This document shows, piece after piece, positions 1-6,260 of a stretch of DNA of 18,846 nucleotides. The notes below the pieces were generated by a model that was not told where the DNA came from, ran no database searches, and saw nothing but the letters and a program-made list of their open reading frames with translations. Positions within the stretch are counted from its first letter, which is position 1. Every line of letters starts with the position of its first letter. This stretch comes from Burkholderiales bacterium (GTDB lineage: Bacteria; Pseudomonadota; Gammaproteobacteria; Burkholderiales; Burkholderiaceae_C). The position numbers and the translations under genes are program-made. The stretch is from the NCBI GenBank assembly GCA_028869035.1, contig JAGWTL010000018.1, positions 1 to 18,846 of the forward strand, read 5' to 3'.

Positions 1-1206
1 GGCAAGCTCACGGGCGGCCTGGCCGCCATGGCCAAGATGCGCAAGGTCACCATCGTGCGCGGTTACGGCGCCTTTGTCGGCCCCAACCATGTGGAAGTGG
101 AGGAGACCACCGGCACGGCGCAGGACAAGAGCGGCAAGAAACAGGTCATCGCCTTCAAGAGCGCCATCATCGCGGCCGGCTCGCAGGCCGTGCGCCTGCC
201 CTTCATGCCGGACGATCCCCGCGTAGTGGACAGCACCGGTGCGCTGGCGCTCAAGGAAGTGCCCAAGCGCATGCTCATCCTGGGTGGCGGCATCATCGGC
301 CTGGAGATGGGCACGGTCTACAGCACCCTGGGCGCGCGTCTGGACGTGGTCGAGATGCTGGACGGCCTGATGCAGGGCGCCGACCGCGACCTGGTCAAGG
401 TCTGGCAGAAGATGAACGCACCGCGTTTCGACAACATCATGCTCAAGACCAAGACGGTGGGCGCCAAGGCCACGCCCAAGGGCATCGAGGTGACGTTCGA
501 AAGTGCCGAGCCGGGTGGCACGGCCCCGCCGCCGCAGACCTACGACCTGGTGCTGCAGGCCGTGGGCCGCAGCCCCAACGGCAAGAAGATCGCCGCGGAC
601 AAGGCCGGCGTCAGTGTGACGGACCGCGGTTTCATCAACGTCGACATCCAGATGCGCACCAACGTGCCGCACATCTTCGCCATCGGCGACATCGTGGGCC
701 AGCCCATGCTGGCGCACAAGGCGGTGCACGAGGGGCATGTGGCGGCGGAAGTCATCGCCGGTGAACTGCAGGGAAACCAGGAGCTGGCATCAAGCGCCTT
801 CAATGCCCGCGTGATTCCCAGCGTGGCCTACACCGACCCCGAAGTGGCCTGGGTGGGCCTGACCGAGGACCAGGCCAAGGCCCAGGGTGTCAAGGTCAAG
901 AAGGGTCTGTTCCCGTGGACGGCTTCGGGCCGCGCCATCGCCAACGGCCGCGATGAGGGCTTCACCAAGCTGCTGTTCGACGACAGCCCGGAAGCCCATG
1001 GCCACGGCAAGATCCTGGGCGGCGGCATCGTGGGCACGCACGCGGGTGACATGGTCGGCGAGATCGCGCTGGCCATCGAGATGGGGGCCGACGCCGTAGA
1101 CATCGGCAAGACCATCCATCCGCATCCCACGCTGGGTGAAAGCATCGGCATGGCGGCGGAGGTGGCGCACGGTAGTTGCACCGATGTACCGCCGGCTCGC
1201 CGCTAA
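1..1206 (+). CDS. lpdA: Dihydrolipoyl dehydrogenase (E3), 5' end outside the window
   Basis: This is the flavoprotein that reoxidises dihydrolipoyl groups with NAD+ in the pyruvate and/or 2-oxoglutarate dehydrogenase complexes, in the cytoplasm. The reading frame is open from base 1, so the N-terminal FAD-binding glycine motif and the redox-active CxxxxC disulfide lie outside. The 401 visible codons show the NAD-binding Rossmann motif GGGIIGLE (about residue 95 of the visible part), the second FAD contact around AIGDIVGQP, and the C-terminal dimerisation domain with the catalytic His-Glu pair in HPHPTLGE. Family members have about 470 residues, or about 600 when a lipoyl domain is fused at the N-terminus, and the visible part cannot say which applies. 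In related bacteria the gene usually follows the E1 and E2 genes. An internal ATG at 28 is not the true start, because homology continues upstream of it. Confidence 0.95.
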   Translation, partial: GKLTGGLAAMAKMRKVTIVRGYGAFVGPNHVEVEETTGTAQDKSGKKQVIAFKSAIIAAGSQAVRLPFMPDDPRVVDSTGALALKEVPKRMLILGGGIIGLEMGTVYSTLGARLDVVEMLDGLMQGADRDLVKVWQKMNAPRFDNIMLKTKTVGAKATPKGIEVTFESAEPGGTAPPPQTYDLVLQAVGRSPNGKKIAADKAGVSVTDRGFINVDIQMRTNVPHIFAIGDIVGQPMLAHKAVHEGHVAAEVIAGELQGNQELASSAFNARVIPSVAYTDPEVAWVGLTEDQAKAQGVKVKKGLFPWTASGRAIANGRDEGFTKLLFDDSPEAHGHGKILGGGIVGTHAGDMVGEIALAIEMGADAVDIGKTIHPHPTLGESIGMAAEVAHGSCTDVPPARR

Positions 1207-1270
1207 GTTTTTCTAGCTGACCCATCCTGAACGGTTGAGATTTTCATAGGCCATGACGAGTGCCTCGCAT

Positions 1271-1320
1271 CCGTTCGCCCTGAGCCTGTCGAAGGGCTTC
1301 GACAGGCTCAGCCTGAACGG
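1271..1320. repeat. 50-bp imperfect palindromic intergenic element
   Basis: Two 24-base arms (1271-1294 and 1297-1320) flank a 2-base GG centre and match at 21 of 24 positions; the mismatches are confined to three adjacent bases. The core is TGAGCCTGTCGAAG and its complement. The element lies between lpdA and the small exported protein gene. I recognise this core as a dispersed REP-like palindrome found in many proteobacterial genomes, but that is from memory and not from a search. A further nine-base match to the arm end, CCTGAACGG, occurs at 1226-1234 and may be a decayed part. Confidence 0.8.
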
Positions 1321-1445
1321 CAAGGTGTCATGCGTGACAGTCTCCAAGAGACTGGGCTGGATGTCTTGGCACAATGGTGCTAGATTCAGCCTGAGGCAGG
1401 AAACACCCTGTTTCCGGGATAAGCCGATACTGGAGCGAGATCGTG

Positions 1446-1724
1446 ATGAAAAAAGTAGGATGGCTGTGTTCCCTGCTGCTTGTGCTGGCCATGCCGGCCG
1501 TGCACGCCGAGGAAGAGCGCTTCGTGGACAAGGCCGCGCGCACCACCAAGAAAGGCGGCGAGGCGGCGGAGCAAGGCATCCAGAAAGGCGCCTCGGCCAC
1601 CAACAAGGCCGTGGGCAAGGCCTTCGATGTCGTGAACGACAAGGTGTTCAAGCCTGCCGACCGCTGGATCCAGGACAAGGCGGCGGGCAAGAAAAGCGGG
1701 GCAGAGAAGTCCGCGGACAAGTGA
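1446..1724 (+). CDS. Small exported protein of unknown function
   Basis: A 92-residue protein with a clear signal peptide: MKK, a hydrophobic stretch of about 14 residues, then a VHA-E type cleavage site near residue 22. The mature part of about 70 residues is rich in Lys, Ala, Asp and Glu, has no cysteine, and is probably helical and periplasmic. It contains loosely repeated KA-T-KG-EA type segments. I do not recognise a family. A GGAG at 1432-1435 lies 10 bases before this ATG and 7 before an adjacent in-frame GTG at 1443, so the start could be one codon earlier. The gene stands alone: lpdA ends 239 bases upstream and the next gene converges from the right. Confidence 0.7.
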   Translation: MKKVGWLCSLLLVLAMPAVHAEEERFVDKAARTTKKGGEAAEQGIQKGASATNKAVGKAFDVVNDKVFKPADRWIQDKAAGKKSGAEKSADK

Positions 1725-1777
1725 GCCGCTTCACACGACCCCGGCAATGACCCTGAAGGCGTTGCGCCTGCAGCGGT

Positions 1778-2812
1778 TTATTTTTTCCCGTAGATGAAGT
1801 CGATGATGACGGCGTGGAAACGCTCAGGCTGCTCCAGGTGCGGCACATGGCCCACGCCGTTGAACTCCTTGAGCACGGATCCCGGGATGCGCTGCTGTGC
1901 GGCGCGGCCCATCACAGGGAAATTGCCCATGGGCTTGACCACTTCGGGCGGCGCGAAACGGCGGCCGAAGACCGTGCGGTCGTTCTGGCCGATGATCAGC
2001 AGCGTGGGCACCTTGAGCTGGGGCAGTTCGTTGATGATCGGGCCTTCGTAGATCATCTGGTAGGTCAGGGCCGATACCAGGGCGAAGTGCGGGTAGTCCC
2101 CGCTGAACTGCACACGGGCGAACTGCTCGACGTAGCGCTCGTACTCGGGTTTCCAGACCGTGAAGTAGCCCTTGACGAAGTTGCGGTAGCTGGCCGGTGT
2201 CTGCGCCATTTCCAGCTTCACGAGGTTGGAGATCTGTTGGGGCGGGATGCTGGCCCCATAGTCTTCCAGGCCCAGCGGGTTTTCCAGCACGAGGGCGATC
2301 ACGCGTTCCGGATAACGGCGCGCGAAATGCACACCGAGCATGCCGCCCATGCTGTTGGCGATGACCGTGACCCGGTTGATCCGGAGGTGATCCAGCAGCC
2401 GCACCGTGTTCTCGGCCAGCATGCCGAAGGTGTAGCGCATCTCGGGCTTGGACGACTTGCCGAAGCCGATCTGGTCCGGCGCGATCACGCGGTAGCCGTA
2501 GCCCGACATGACGCGCATGGTGTTGGCCCAGTAATCAGCGCTGAAATTCTTGCCGTGCAGGAGCAGCAGGGTCTGGCCGTTGGGGTGCTCCGGTTTCACG
2601 TCCATGTAGGCCATCCGCACCGGCCGGCCTTCCATCTCGAATTGCAGCATCTGCACCGGGTAGGGGTAGGCCCAGTTTTCCAAGGCCGTGCCCAACGGCT
2701 CTGCACCGGCGTAGCTGGGGCTGCTGTCCTGGGCCCGGGCCCAGAGGCAACTGCCAGCCAGCAGCAGGACCGCTGTCTGGCGCAGGAATCGGTGCAGGGC
2801 AGGAGGAATCAT
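1778..2812 (-). CDS. Exported alpha/beta hydrolase
   Basis: A 344-residue alpha/beta-hydrolase-fold enzyme with an N-terminal signal peptide (cleavage probably after WARA, near residue 27), so it acts in the periplasm or beyond. The oxyanion-hole segment HGKNF is at residues 86-90. The nucleophile elbow ANSMGG places the catalytic Ser at 154, the acid is probably Asp278 in GQNDRT, and His322 lies in GVGHVPHLEQP. This is the layout of esterases, C-C bond hydrolases and haloperoxidase-like enzymes; the substrate cannot be read from the sequence. Its ATG overlaps the stop codon of the upstream DUF302 gene (ATGA), which implies translational coupling. It ends 53 bases from the convergent small-protein gene, with no convincing terminator between them. 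Confidence 0.88.
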   Translation of the reverse strand: MIPPALHRFLRQTAVLLLAGSCLWARAQDSSPSYAGAEPLGTALENWAYPYPVQMLQFEMEGRPVRMAYMDVKPEHPNGQTLLLLHGKNFSADYWANTMRVMSGYGYRVIAPDQIGFGKSSKPEMRYTFGMLAENTVRLLDHLRINRVTVIANSMGGMLGVHFARRYPERVIALVLENPLGLEDYGASIPPQQISNLVKLEMAQTPASYRNFVKGYFTVWKPEYERYVEQFARVQFSGDYPHFALVSALTYQMIYEGPIINELPQLKVPTLLIIGQNDRTVFGRRFAPPEVVKPMGNFPVMGRAAQQRIPGSVLKEFNGVGHVPHLEQPERFHAVIIDFIYGKK

Positions 2813-3192
2813 TTCGCCTCGTTGATCATCAGGGTGGTTTTCTCGTCGACTTCCCGGGCCACCTGGCTCAGGGCCGGGTCCCGGGAGAGCATGGCCAGCA
2901 TGTCGGTGGGCTTGATCATGCCGATCTTCGTCTTGCCTTTTTCAGTGTAGACGGAAATGCGGCAGGGCAAGGCCATGTTCATCTGCATGTCGCTGGCCAG
3001 CACCTTGGCCGCCTGGGCCGGGTTGCAGACCTCGAAGACGCGGCAGCTCTCGGTGAAGCTCAGGCCCTTGCTGCGCAGGGTGTTGCCGATGTCGTGGACG
3101 TGCAGCACGCCGAAGCCGTGGCGTTTGACGGCGGCGTCCAGATCGGTGGCGGCCTGTTCGAAGGATTTGGCGGTGTCGACGGTGTAGAACAT
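2809..3192 (-). CDS. DUF302 domain protein
   Basis: A 127-residue protein made almost entirely of one DUF302 domain, recognisable from the CNPxxA segment (residues 56-61) and the LPCRISVY strand (75-82). Cysteines are at 50, 56 and 77. There is no signal peptide, so it should be cytoplasmic. The family has no settled biochemical function. The start at 3192 is chosen because AGAGGA stands at a good distance before it; a longer in-frame reading starts at 3228 but has no such site. Its last bases overlap the start of the exported hydrolase by 4 bp, so the two are almost certainly made together. The NlpC/P60 gene lies 93 bases upstream in the same direction. Confidence 0.85.
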   Translation of the reverse strand: MFYTVDTAKSFEQAATDLDAAVKRHGFGVLHVHDIGNTLRSKGLSFTESCRVFEVCNPAQAAKVLASDMQMNMALPCRISVYTEKGKTKIGMIKPTDMLAMLSRDPALSQVAREVDEKTTLMINEAK

Positions 3193-3221
3193 GGTGATTC
3201 CTCTTGAAGTCTGGCTGGAAC

Positions 3222-3236
3222 GCGGCATTGTGCCGC
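3222..3236 (-). other. Short perfect hairpin upstream of the DUF302 gene
   Basis: GCGGCA and TGCCGC pair perfectly around a 3-base loop, about 30 bases before the DUF302 start. A second hairpin with 6-base arms (3259-3264 and 3272-3277) lies just after the NlpC/P60 stop. Neither is followed by a T-run, so they are not standard intrinsic terminators. They may be mRNA processing or stability elements between the two genes. Confidence 0.35.
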
Positions 3237-3285
3237 ATTCCCCCCGAGGTATGTGGAAGGCGGCAGCACGCGCCGCCCGGTCTTT

Positions 3286-3903
3286 TCAGTAGCCGGTGTC
3301 GCGCGGTCCCGCCGCGGTGGAGGACTGAACGACACGGCGGGCGCCGTCAAAACGCCGGTTCCAGTAGTTCACGCGCATGTCCTCGATGCGCACCACCGCG
3401 CCGGACTTGGGCGAATGGATGAAGCGGTGATCACCGACATAGATCCCGACGTGGCTGTGGGTCGGACCCAGGGTGTTGAAGAAGACCAGGTCACCCGGCT
3501 GCAGATCCGCGCGGGTGATGGCCTGCGTCGCGGCGGCCTGCTCGGCGGCGCGGCGCGGCAGTTGCAGCCCGAAATTCTGCTCATAGAGTGCGTGCACAAA
3601 ACCGCTGCAGTCAAAGCCGGAGCCGTAGTTGTTGCCACCGCGCTGGTAAGCCACGCCCAGGGCGCCCATGGCGGCCACCACCAGGCCGGACATATGCTGC
3701 GTCCCGTCTTCGGCGGAGGCCTGGGTCCGGCTGTCGCTCGGCAGCGTGGCCGGTGGCTGGAGCCGGGCCGCTGCTGCGCTGGCGGGCTGCTCCACCAGCC
3801 CGCGGGCACTGAGAAAACGGTCCAGGTCGTCGCCCGCGTCGTTGGCACCCGCGCGCGCGCAGGCGAGCAGGCTCAGCAGGAGGGCAACACAAGCGTGACG
3901 CAT
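3286..3903 (-). CDS. NlpC/P60 family (C40) cell-wall peptidase, exported
   Basis: A 205-residue protein of the NlpC/P60 cysteine peptidase family, which cleaves peptide cross-bridges or stems of peptidoglycan. After the signal peptide (residues 1 to about 20) comes a low-complexity linker to about residue 70 and then the catalytic domain. Cys99 lies in FDCSGFVHALY, His151 in THSHVGIYVG and the third polar residue is His163 in FIHSPKSG, so the triad is complete. Cys15 follows LLA in a weak lipobox-like context, so it may be a lipoprotein or may instead be cleaved after ARA. No Shine-Dalgarno site is visible before this ATG, but a good promoter sits immediately upstream. A longer frame from a TTG at 3939 would run through that promoter and is rejected. 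Confidence 0.9.
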   Translation of the reverse strand: MRHACVALLLSLLACARAGANDAGDDLDRFLSARGLVEQPASAAAARLQPPATLPSDSRTQASAEDGTQHMSGLVVAAMGALGVAYQRGGNNYGSGFDCSGFVHALYEQNFGLQLPRRAAEQAAATQAITRADLQPGDLVFFNTLGPTHSHVGIYVGDHRFIHSPKSGAVVRIEDMRVNYWNRRFDGARRVVQSSTAAGPRDTGY

Positions 3904-3909
3904 GCGGTT

Positions 3910-3939
3910 AGCATAGGGCGGTGCGCTTGCCCCTGTCAA
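3910..3939 (-). promoter_or_regulatory. Sigma-70-type promoter for the NlpC/P60 gene
   Basis: On the minus strand a perfect -35 hexamer TTGACA (3934-3939) is followed after 18 bases by TATGCT (3910-3915). Only six bases separate the -10 from the ATG at 3903, so transcription should begin at or within a base or two of the start codon. That fits the lack of a ribosome binding site. Confidence 0.55.
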
Positions 3940-3950
3940 TTAAAGCTTTT

Positions 3951-3965
3951 TCGTGATAAACACGA
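3951..3965. promoter_or_regulatory. Inverted repeat in the divergent nlpC/acuI control region
   Basis: TCGTG and CACGA flank ATAAA in an AT-rich segment that stands out from the GC-rich surroundings. It lies 12 bases upstream of the -35 of the NlpC/P60 promoter and 45 bases before the acuI start. It could be an operator for a repressor of either gene. The arms are only five bases, so chance is not excluded. Confidence 0.3.
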
Positions 3966-4009
3966 TAAGTAATTGATTTTAAATAAATTATTGCCAAGTA
4001 GACCGACCC

Positions 4010-4987
4010 ATGTTCAAAGCTCTCGTGTTGGACAATGCCAACGGATTCCAGGCCTCGCTGGAGCATGTCGATGAGACGCACCTGCCCGCTGGCGACGTCA
4101 CGGTGGCCCTGCAGTACTCCACGCTCAATTACAAGGACGGCCTGGCCATCTGCAACAAAGGCCCGGTGGTGCGCCATTGGCCCATGGTGGCCGGCATCGA
4201 CGGCGCCGGCACGGTGCTGGAATCCAGCCACCCTGCCTGGAGGGCGGGTGATGCCTTTGTGCACAACGGCTGGGGCGTGGGCGAGACCCATTGGGGCTGC
4301 CTGGCCGGTAAGGCGCGGCTCAAGGGGGACTGGCTGGTCAGGCTGCCGGCGGCCTTCACGCCGCGCCAGGCCATGGCCATCGGCACGGCCGGCTACACCG
4401 CCATGCTCTGCGTGCTCGCGCTGGAAGACCACGGCGTGTTGCCCGCTGCCGGCGAGGTGCTGGTGACGGGCGCCACCGGGGGGGTGGGCAGTGTGGCCGT
4501 GGCCCTGCTGGGCAGGCTCGGCTACCGGGTTGTGGCCGCCACCGGCAAGGCGGCCGAAGCGGATTACCTGATGGCGCTGGGGGCCAGCGCCATCATCGAC
4601 CGCGCCGAGTTGAGCGCTGCCGGCAAGCCCTTCCAGAAAGAGCGCTGGGCCGCGGTGGTCGATGCCGTGGGCTCGCACACCCTGGCCAACGCGCTGGCGC
4701 AGACGCGTTACGGCGGCGTGGTGACGGCCTGCGGCCTGGCCCAGGGCATGGACCTGCCCACCACGGTGATGCCCTTCATCCTGCGCGGCGTCACGCTGGT
4801 GGGCATCGATTCCGTGATGGCTCCCCTGGTGAAGCGTCAGCGTGCCTGGGATCGCCTGGCGCGCGATCTCGATCCGGCCCTGCTGGAGCGCATGGTCGAG
4901 GAGGTGCCGTTGGAAGGCGCCATTGCCAAGGCCCGGCAGCTCATGGCCGGCCAGGTGCGCGGCCGCGTGGTGGTCCGGATCGCCTGA
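4010..4987 (+). CDS. acuI: Acrylyl-CoA reductase AcuI / YhdH-type quinone oxidoreductase
   Basis: A 325-residue zinc-independent medium-chain reductase closely resembling E. coli YhdH and AcuI along its whole length. AcuI reduces toxic acryloyl-CoA to propionyl-CoA with NADPH, for example in 3-hydroxypropionate or DMSP catabolism. Visible landmarks are STLNYKDGLAI (about 37-47), GWGVGETHWGG-like GWGVGETHWGC (about 88-98), GTAGYTAMLCVLALE (about 125-139), the nucleotide-binding GATGGVGS (about 154-161) and LPTTVMPFILRGV near the C-terminus. No structural zinc cysteine cluster is present. The upstream region is AT-rich and no clear Shine-Dalgarno site precedes the ATG. The isochorismatase-fold gene starts 10 bases downstream, so they are probably co-transcribed. 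Substrate assignment is by family only. Confidence 0.9.
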   Translation: MFKALVLDNANGFQASLEHVDETHLPAGDVTVALQYSTLNYKDGLAICNKGPVVRHWPMVAGIDGAGTVLESSHPAWRAGDAFVHNGWGVGETHWGCLAGKARLKGDWLVRLPAAFTPRQAMAIGTAGYTAMLCVLALEDHGVLPAAGEVLVTGATGGVGSVAVALLGRLGYRVVAATGKAAEADYLMALGASAIIDRAELSAAGKPFQKERWAAVVDAVGSHTLANALAQTRYGGVVTACGLAQGMDLPTTVMPFILRGVTLVGIDSVMAPLVKRQRAWDRLARDLDPALLERMVEEVPLEGAIAKARQLMAGQVRGRVVVRIA

Positions 4988-4997
4988 AGGAAACAGG

Positions 4998-5621
4998 ATG
5001 CTGCTCGAACTCGAAGACTCCCAACTGCTGCTGGTCGATTACCAGGGCAAGCTCATGCCCGTCATCCACGAAGGCCCAGGCGTGCTGGCCAATGCCCGCC
5101 GTCTCGCGCAGATGGCGCGCCTGTTCAAGCTGCCGACCTTCGCCACCGAAGAAAACCCGGCCAGCCTGGGTGCGACCGTGCCGGAGTTGCAGGCCCTGAT
5201 CGCGCAAGCCGGCGGCAAGACCTTTGCCAAGATGAGCTTCAGCGCGGTGGCCGACGGCCTGGCCGAGCTGCTGCGTCCGCCGGCGCGTGCCCCGCAGGGC
5301 AATGCGCGCAGCCTGCCCAAGCATTTGCAGAAATCCGCCCAACCTGCGTCCGAGCGCAACACCATCGTCATCGCGGGTTGCGAGGCCCATGTCTGCCTGC
5401 TGCAGACGGCGCTGGATCTGCTCGACGACGAGTTCGAGGTCTGGGTCGTGACGGACGCCTGCGGTTCGCGTACGGAACGCAACCGCGATGCGGCCTTCGA
5501 CCGCCTGGCCGGCGCCGGGGCCGAGCTGGTGACGACCGAGATGGTGGCCTTCGAGTGGCTGCGCTCGGCCGGGCACCCGGCTTTCGAGGATGTGCTCCAG
5601 GTGGTGAAGGCGGGCGCCTGA
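4998..5621 (+). CDS. Isochorismatase-fold cysteine hydrolase
   Basis: A 207-residue member of the isochorismatase-like (YcaC-type) hydrolase superfamily, which acts on amide or related bonds through a Cys nucleophile. The triad is visible as Asp14 in LLVDYQ, Lys78 in FAKMSF and Cys133 in GCEAHVCLLQ. A basic, proline-rich stretch of about 25 residues (roughly 94-120) sits between the Lys and Cys segments, in a place that is usually short. The substrate is unknown; this family includes many enzymes of uncertain role, so a gene name is not justified. The ATG follows GAAGGAAACAGG and lies 10 bases after the acuI stop. A longer in-frame reading from 4842 would lie inside acuI and is not used. Confidence 0.88.
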   Translation: MLLELEDSQLLLVDYQGKLMPVIHEGPGVLANARRLAQMARLFKLPTFATEENPASLGATVPELQALIAQAGGKTFAKMSFSAVADGLAELLRPPARAPQGNARSLPKHLQKSAQPASERNTIVIAGCEAHVCLLQTALDLLDDEFEVWVVTDACGSRTERNRDAAFDRLAGAGAELVTTEMVAFEWLRSAGHPAFEDVLQVVKAGA

Positions 5622-5646
5622 TGCCCAGCGCTTGCAAAGGCGGATC

Positions 5647-6195
5647 ATGAAGCGTGTTCTATCGACGGGTCTGTTCTTGCTGCTGGCTGGCACCGCCGCC
5701 GCGCAGACCACGCCCCTGACGGTGGCCAGTCCGGCCCCGACGGCCGATGGCCGCTACGTGGTCGATCCGCGCAGCAAGCTGGCCTGGCCCCGCTGCGTGG
5801 AGGGCATGGCCTGGAATGGCAAGACCTGCACCGGACAGCCGCGTGAGATGACGCATGGCGAAGCCGTGGCCCTGGCCACGGCCCGTTTCAAGGCCGAAGG
5901 CGTGGCCTGGCGCTTGCCGCGCCTGACGGAATTGCGACGCTGGGCCGCCAGTGAGCAGGGCCGGGCGCTGTTTCCCGCCGCGCCGCAGGACTGGTACTGG
6001 ACCAGCACCTCGCGGATCGACACGACGCAGGCCAATCCCTACCATTACGGCAACATTCAACAGGGCCGTGCCGGCACACAGGACCAGTTGGGCGTGCAGC
6101 AGGGCTGGGCCCTGCACATGGGCACCGGAGAAGCACGGGGCGATGTGGGCCGGCGTACCCCGCTGGTGGTCAGGCTGGTGCGCCCGCAGTTCTGA
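5647..6195 (+). CDS. Exported DUF1566 (Lcl-type) domain protein
   Basis: A 182-residue secreted protein with a signal peptide ending near residue 20 (GTAAA-Q). The rest is a single DUF1566 domain of the Lcl C-terminal type: WRLPRLTELRRWA, then WYWTSTSR, ending in the strand PLVVRLVRPQF. Such domains belong to the wider C-type-lectin/FGE-like fold group and are found in surface or periplasmic proteins of unknown function. Two cysteines (in RCVEG and KTCTG) may form a disulfide. AAGGCGG lies just before the ATG. It starts 25 bases after the hydrolase gene and is followed by a strong terminator, so it is probably the last gene of the acuI run. Confidence 0.8.
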   Translation: MKRVLSTGLFLLLAGTAAAQTTPLTVASPAPTADGRYVVDPRSKLAWPRCVEGMAWNGKTCTGQPREMTHGEAVALATARFKAEGVAWRLPRLTELRRWAASEQGRALFPAAPQDWYWTSTSRIDTTQANPYHYGNIQQGRAGTQDQLGVQQGWALHMGTGEARGDVGRRTPLVVRLVRPQF

Positions 6196-6214
6196 AGTAG
6201 CCGCAGCCGGATGT

Positions 6215-6243
6215 AAAAAAAAGCGCCCGTCGGGCGCTTTTTT
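6215..6243. terminator. Bidirectional rho-independent terminator
   Basis: GCGCCC (6223-6228) and GGGCGC (6232-6237) pair around a three-base loop, with an A-run before and a T-run after, so the structure works on both strands. It lies between the stops of the convergent DUF1566 and TRAP binding-protein genes, 20 bases after the first and 17 from the second. Confidence 0.92.
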
Positions 6244-6260
6244 CATTGGGGGCGGGTCGT

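Noticed and set aside
1366..1381. Sigma-54-like TTGGCAC and TGC upstream of the small exported protein
   Set aside because: The distance between the GG and GC elements is one base too short for a sigma-54 promoter, and sigma-54 promoters rarely tolerate that.
1754..1787. Possible terminator between the convergent small-protein and hydrolase genes
   Set aside because: AGGCG/CGCCT forms only a 5-base stem and the T-rich run starts too far from it. It is part of the hydrolase 3' end and not a convincing terminator.
1814..2950. A 378-codon plus-strand frame opposite the alpha/beta hydrolase
   Set aside because: Antisense to a gene with a complete catalytic triad and signal peptide; composition is that of a shadow frame.
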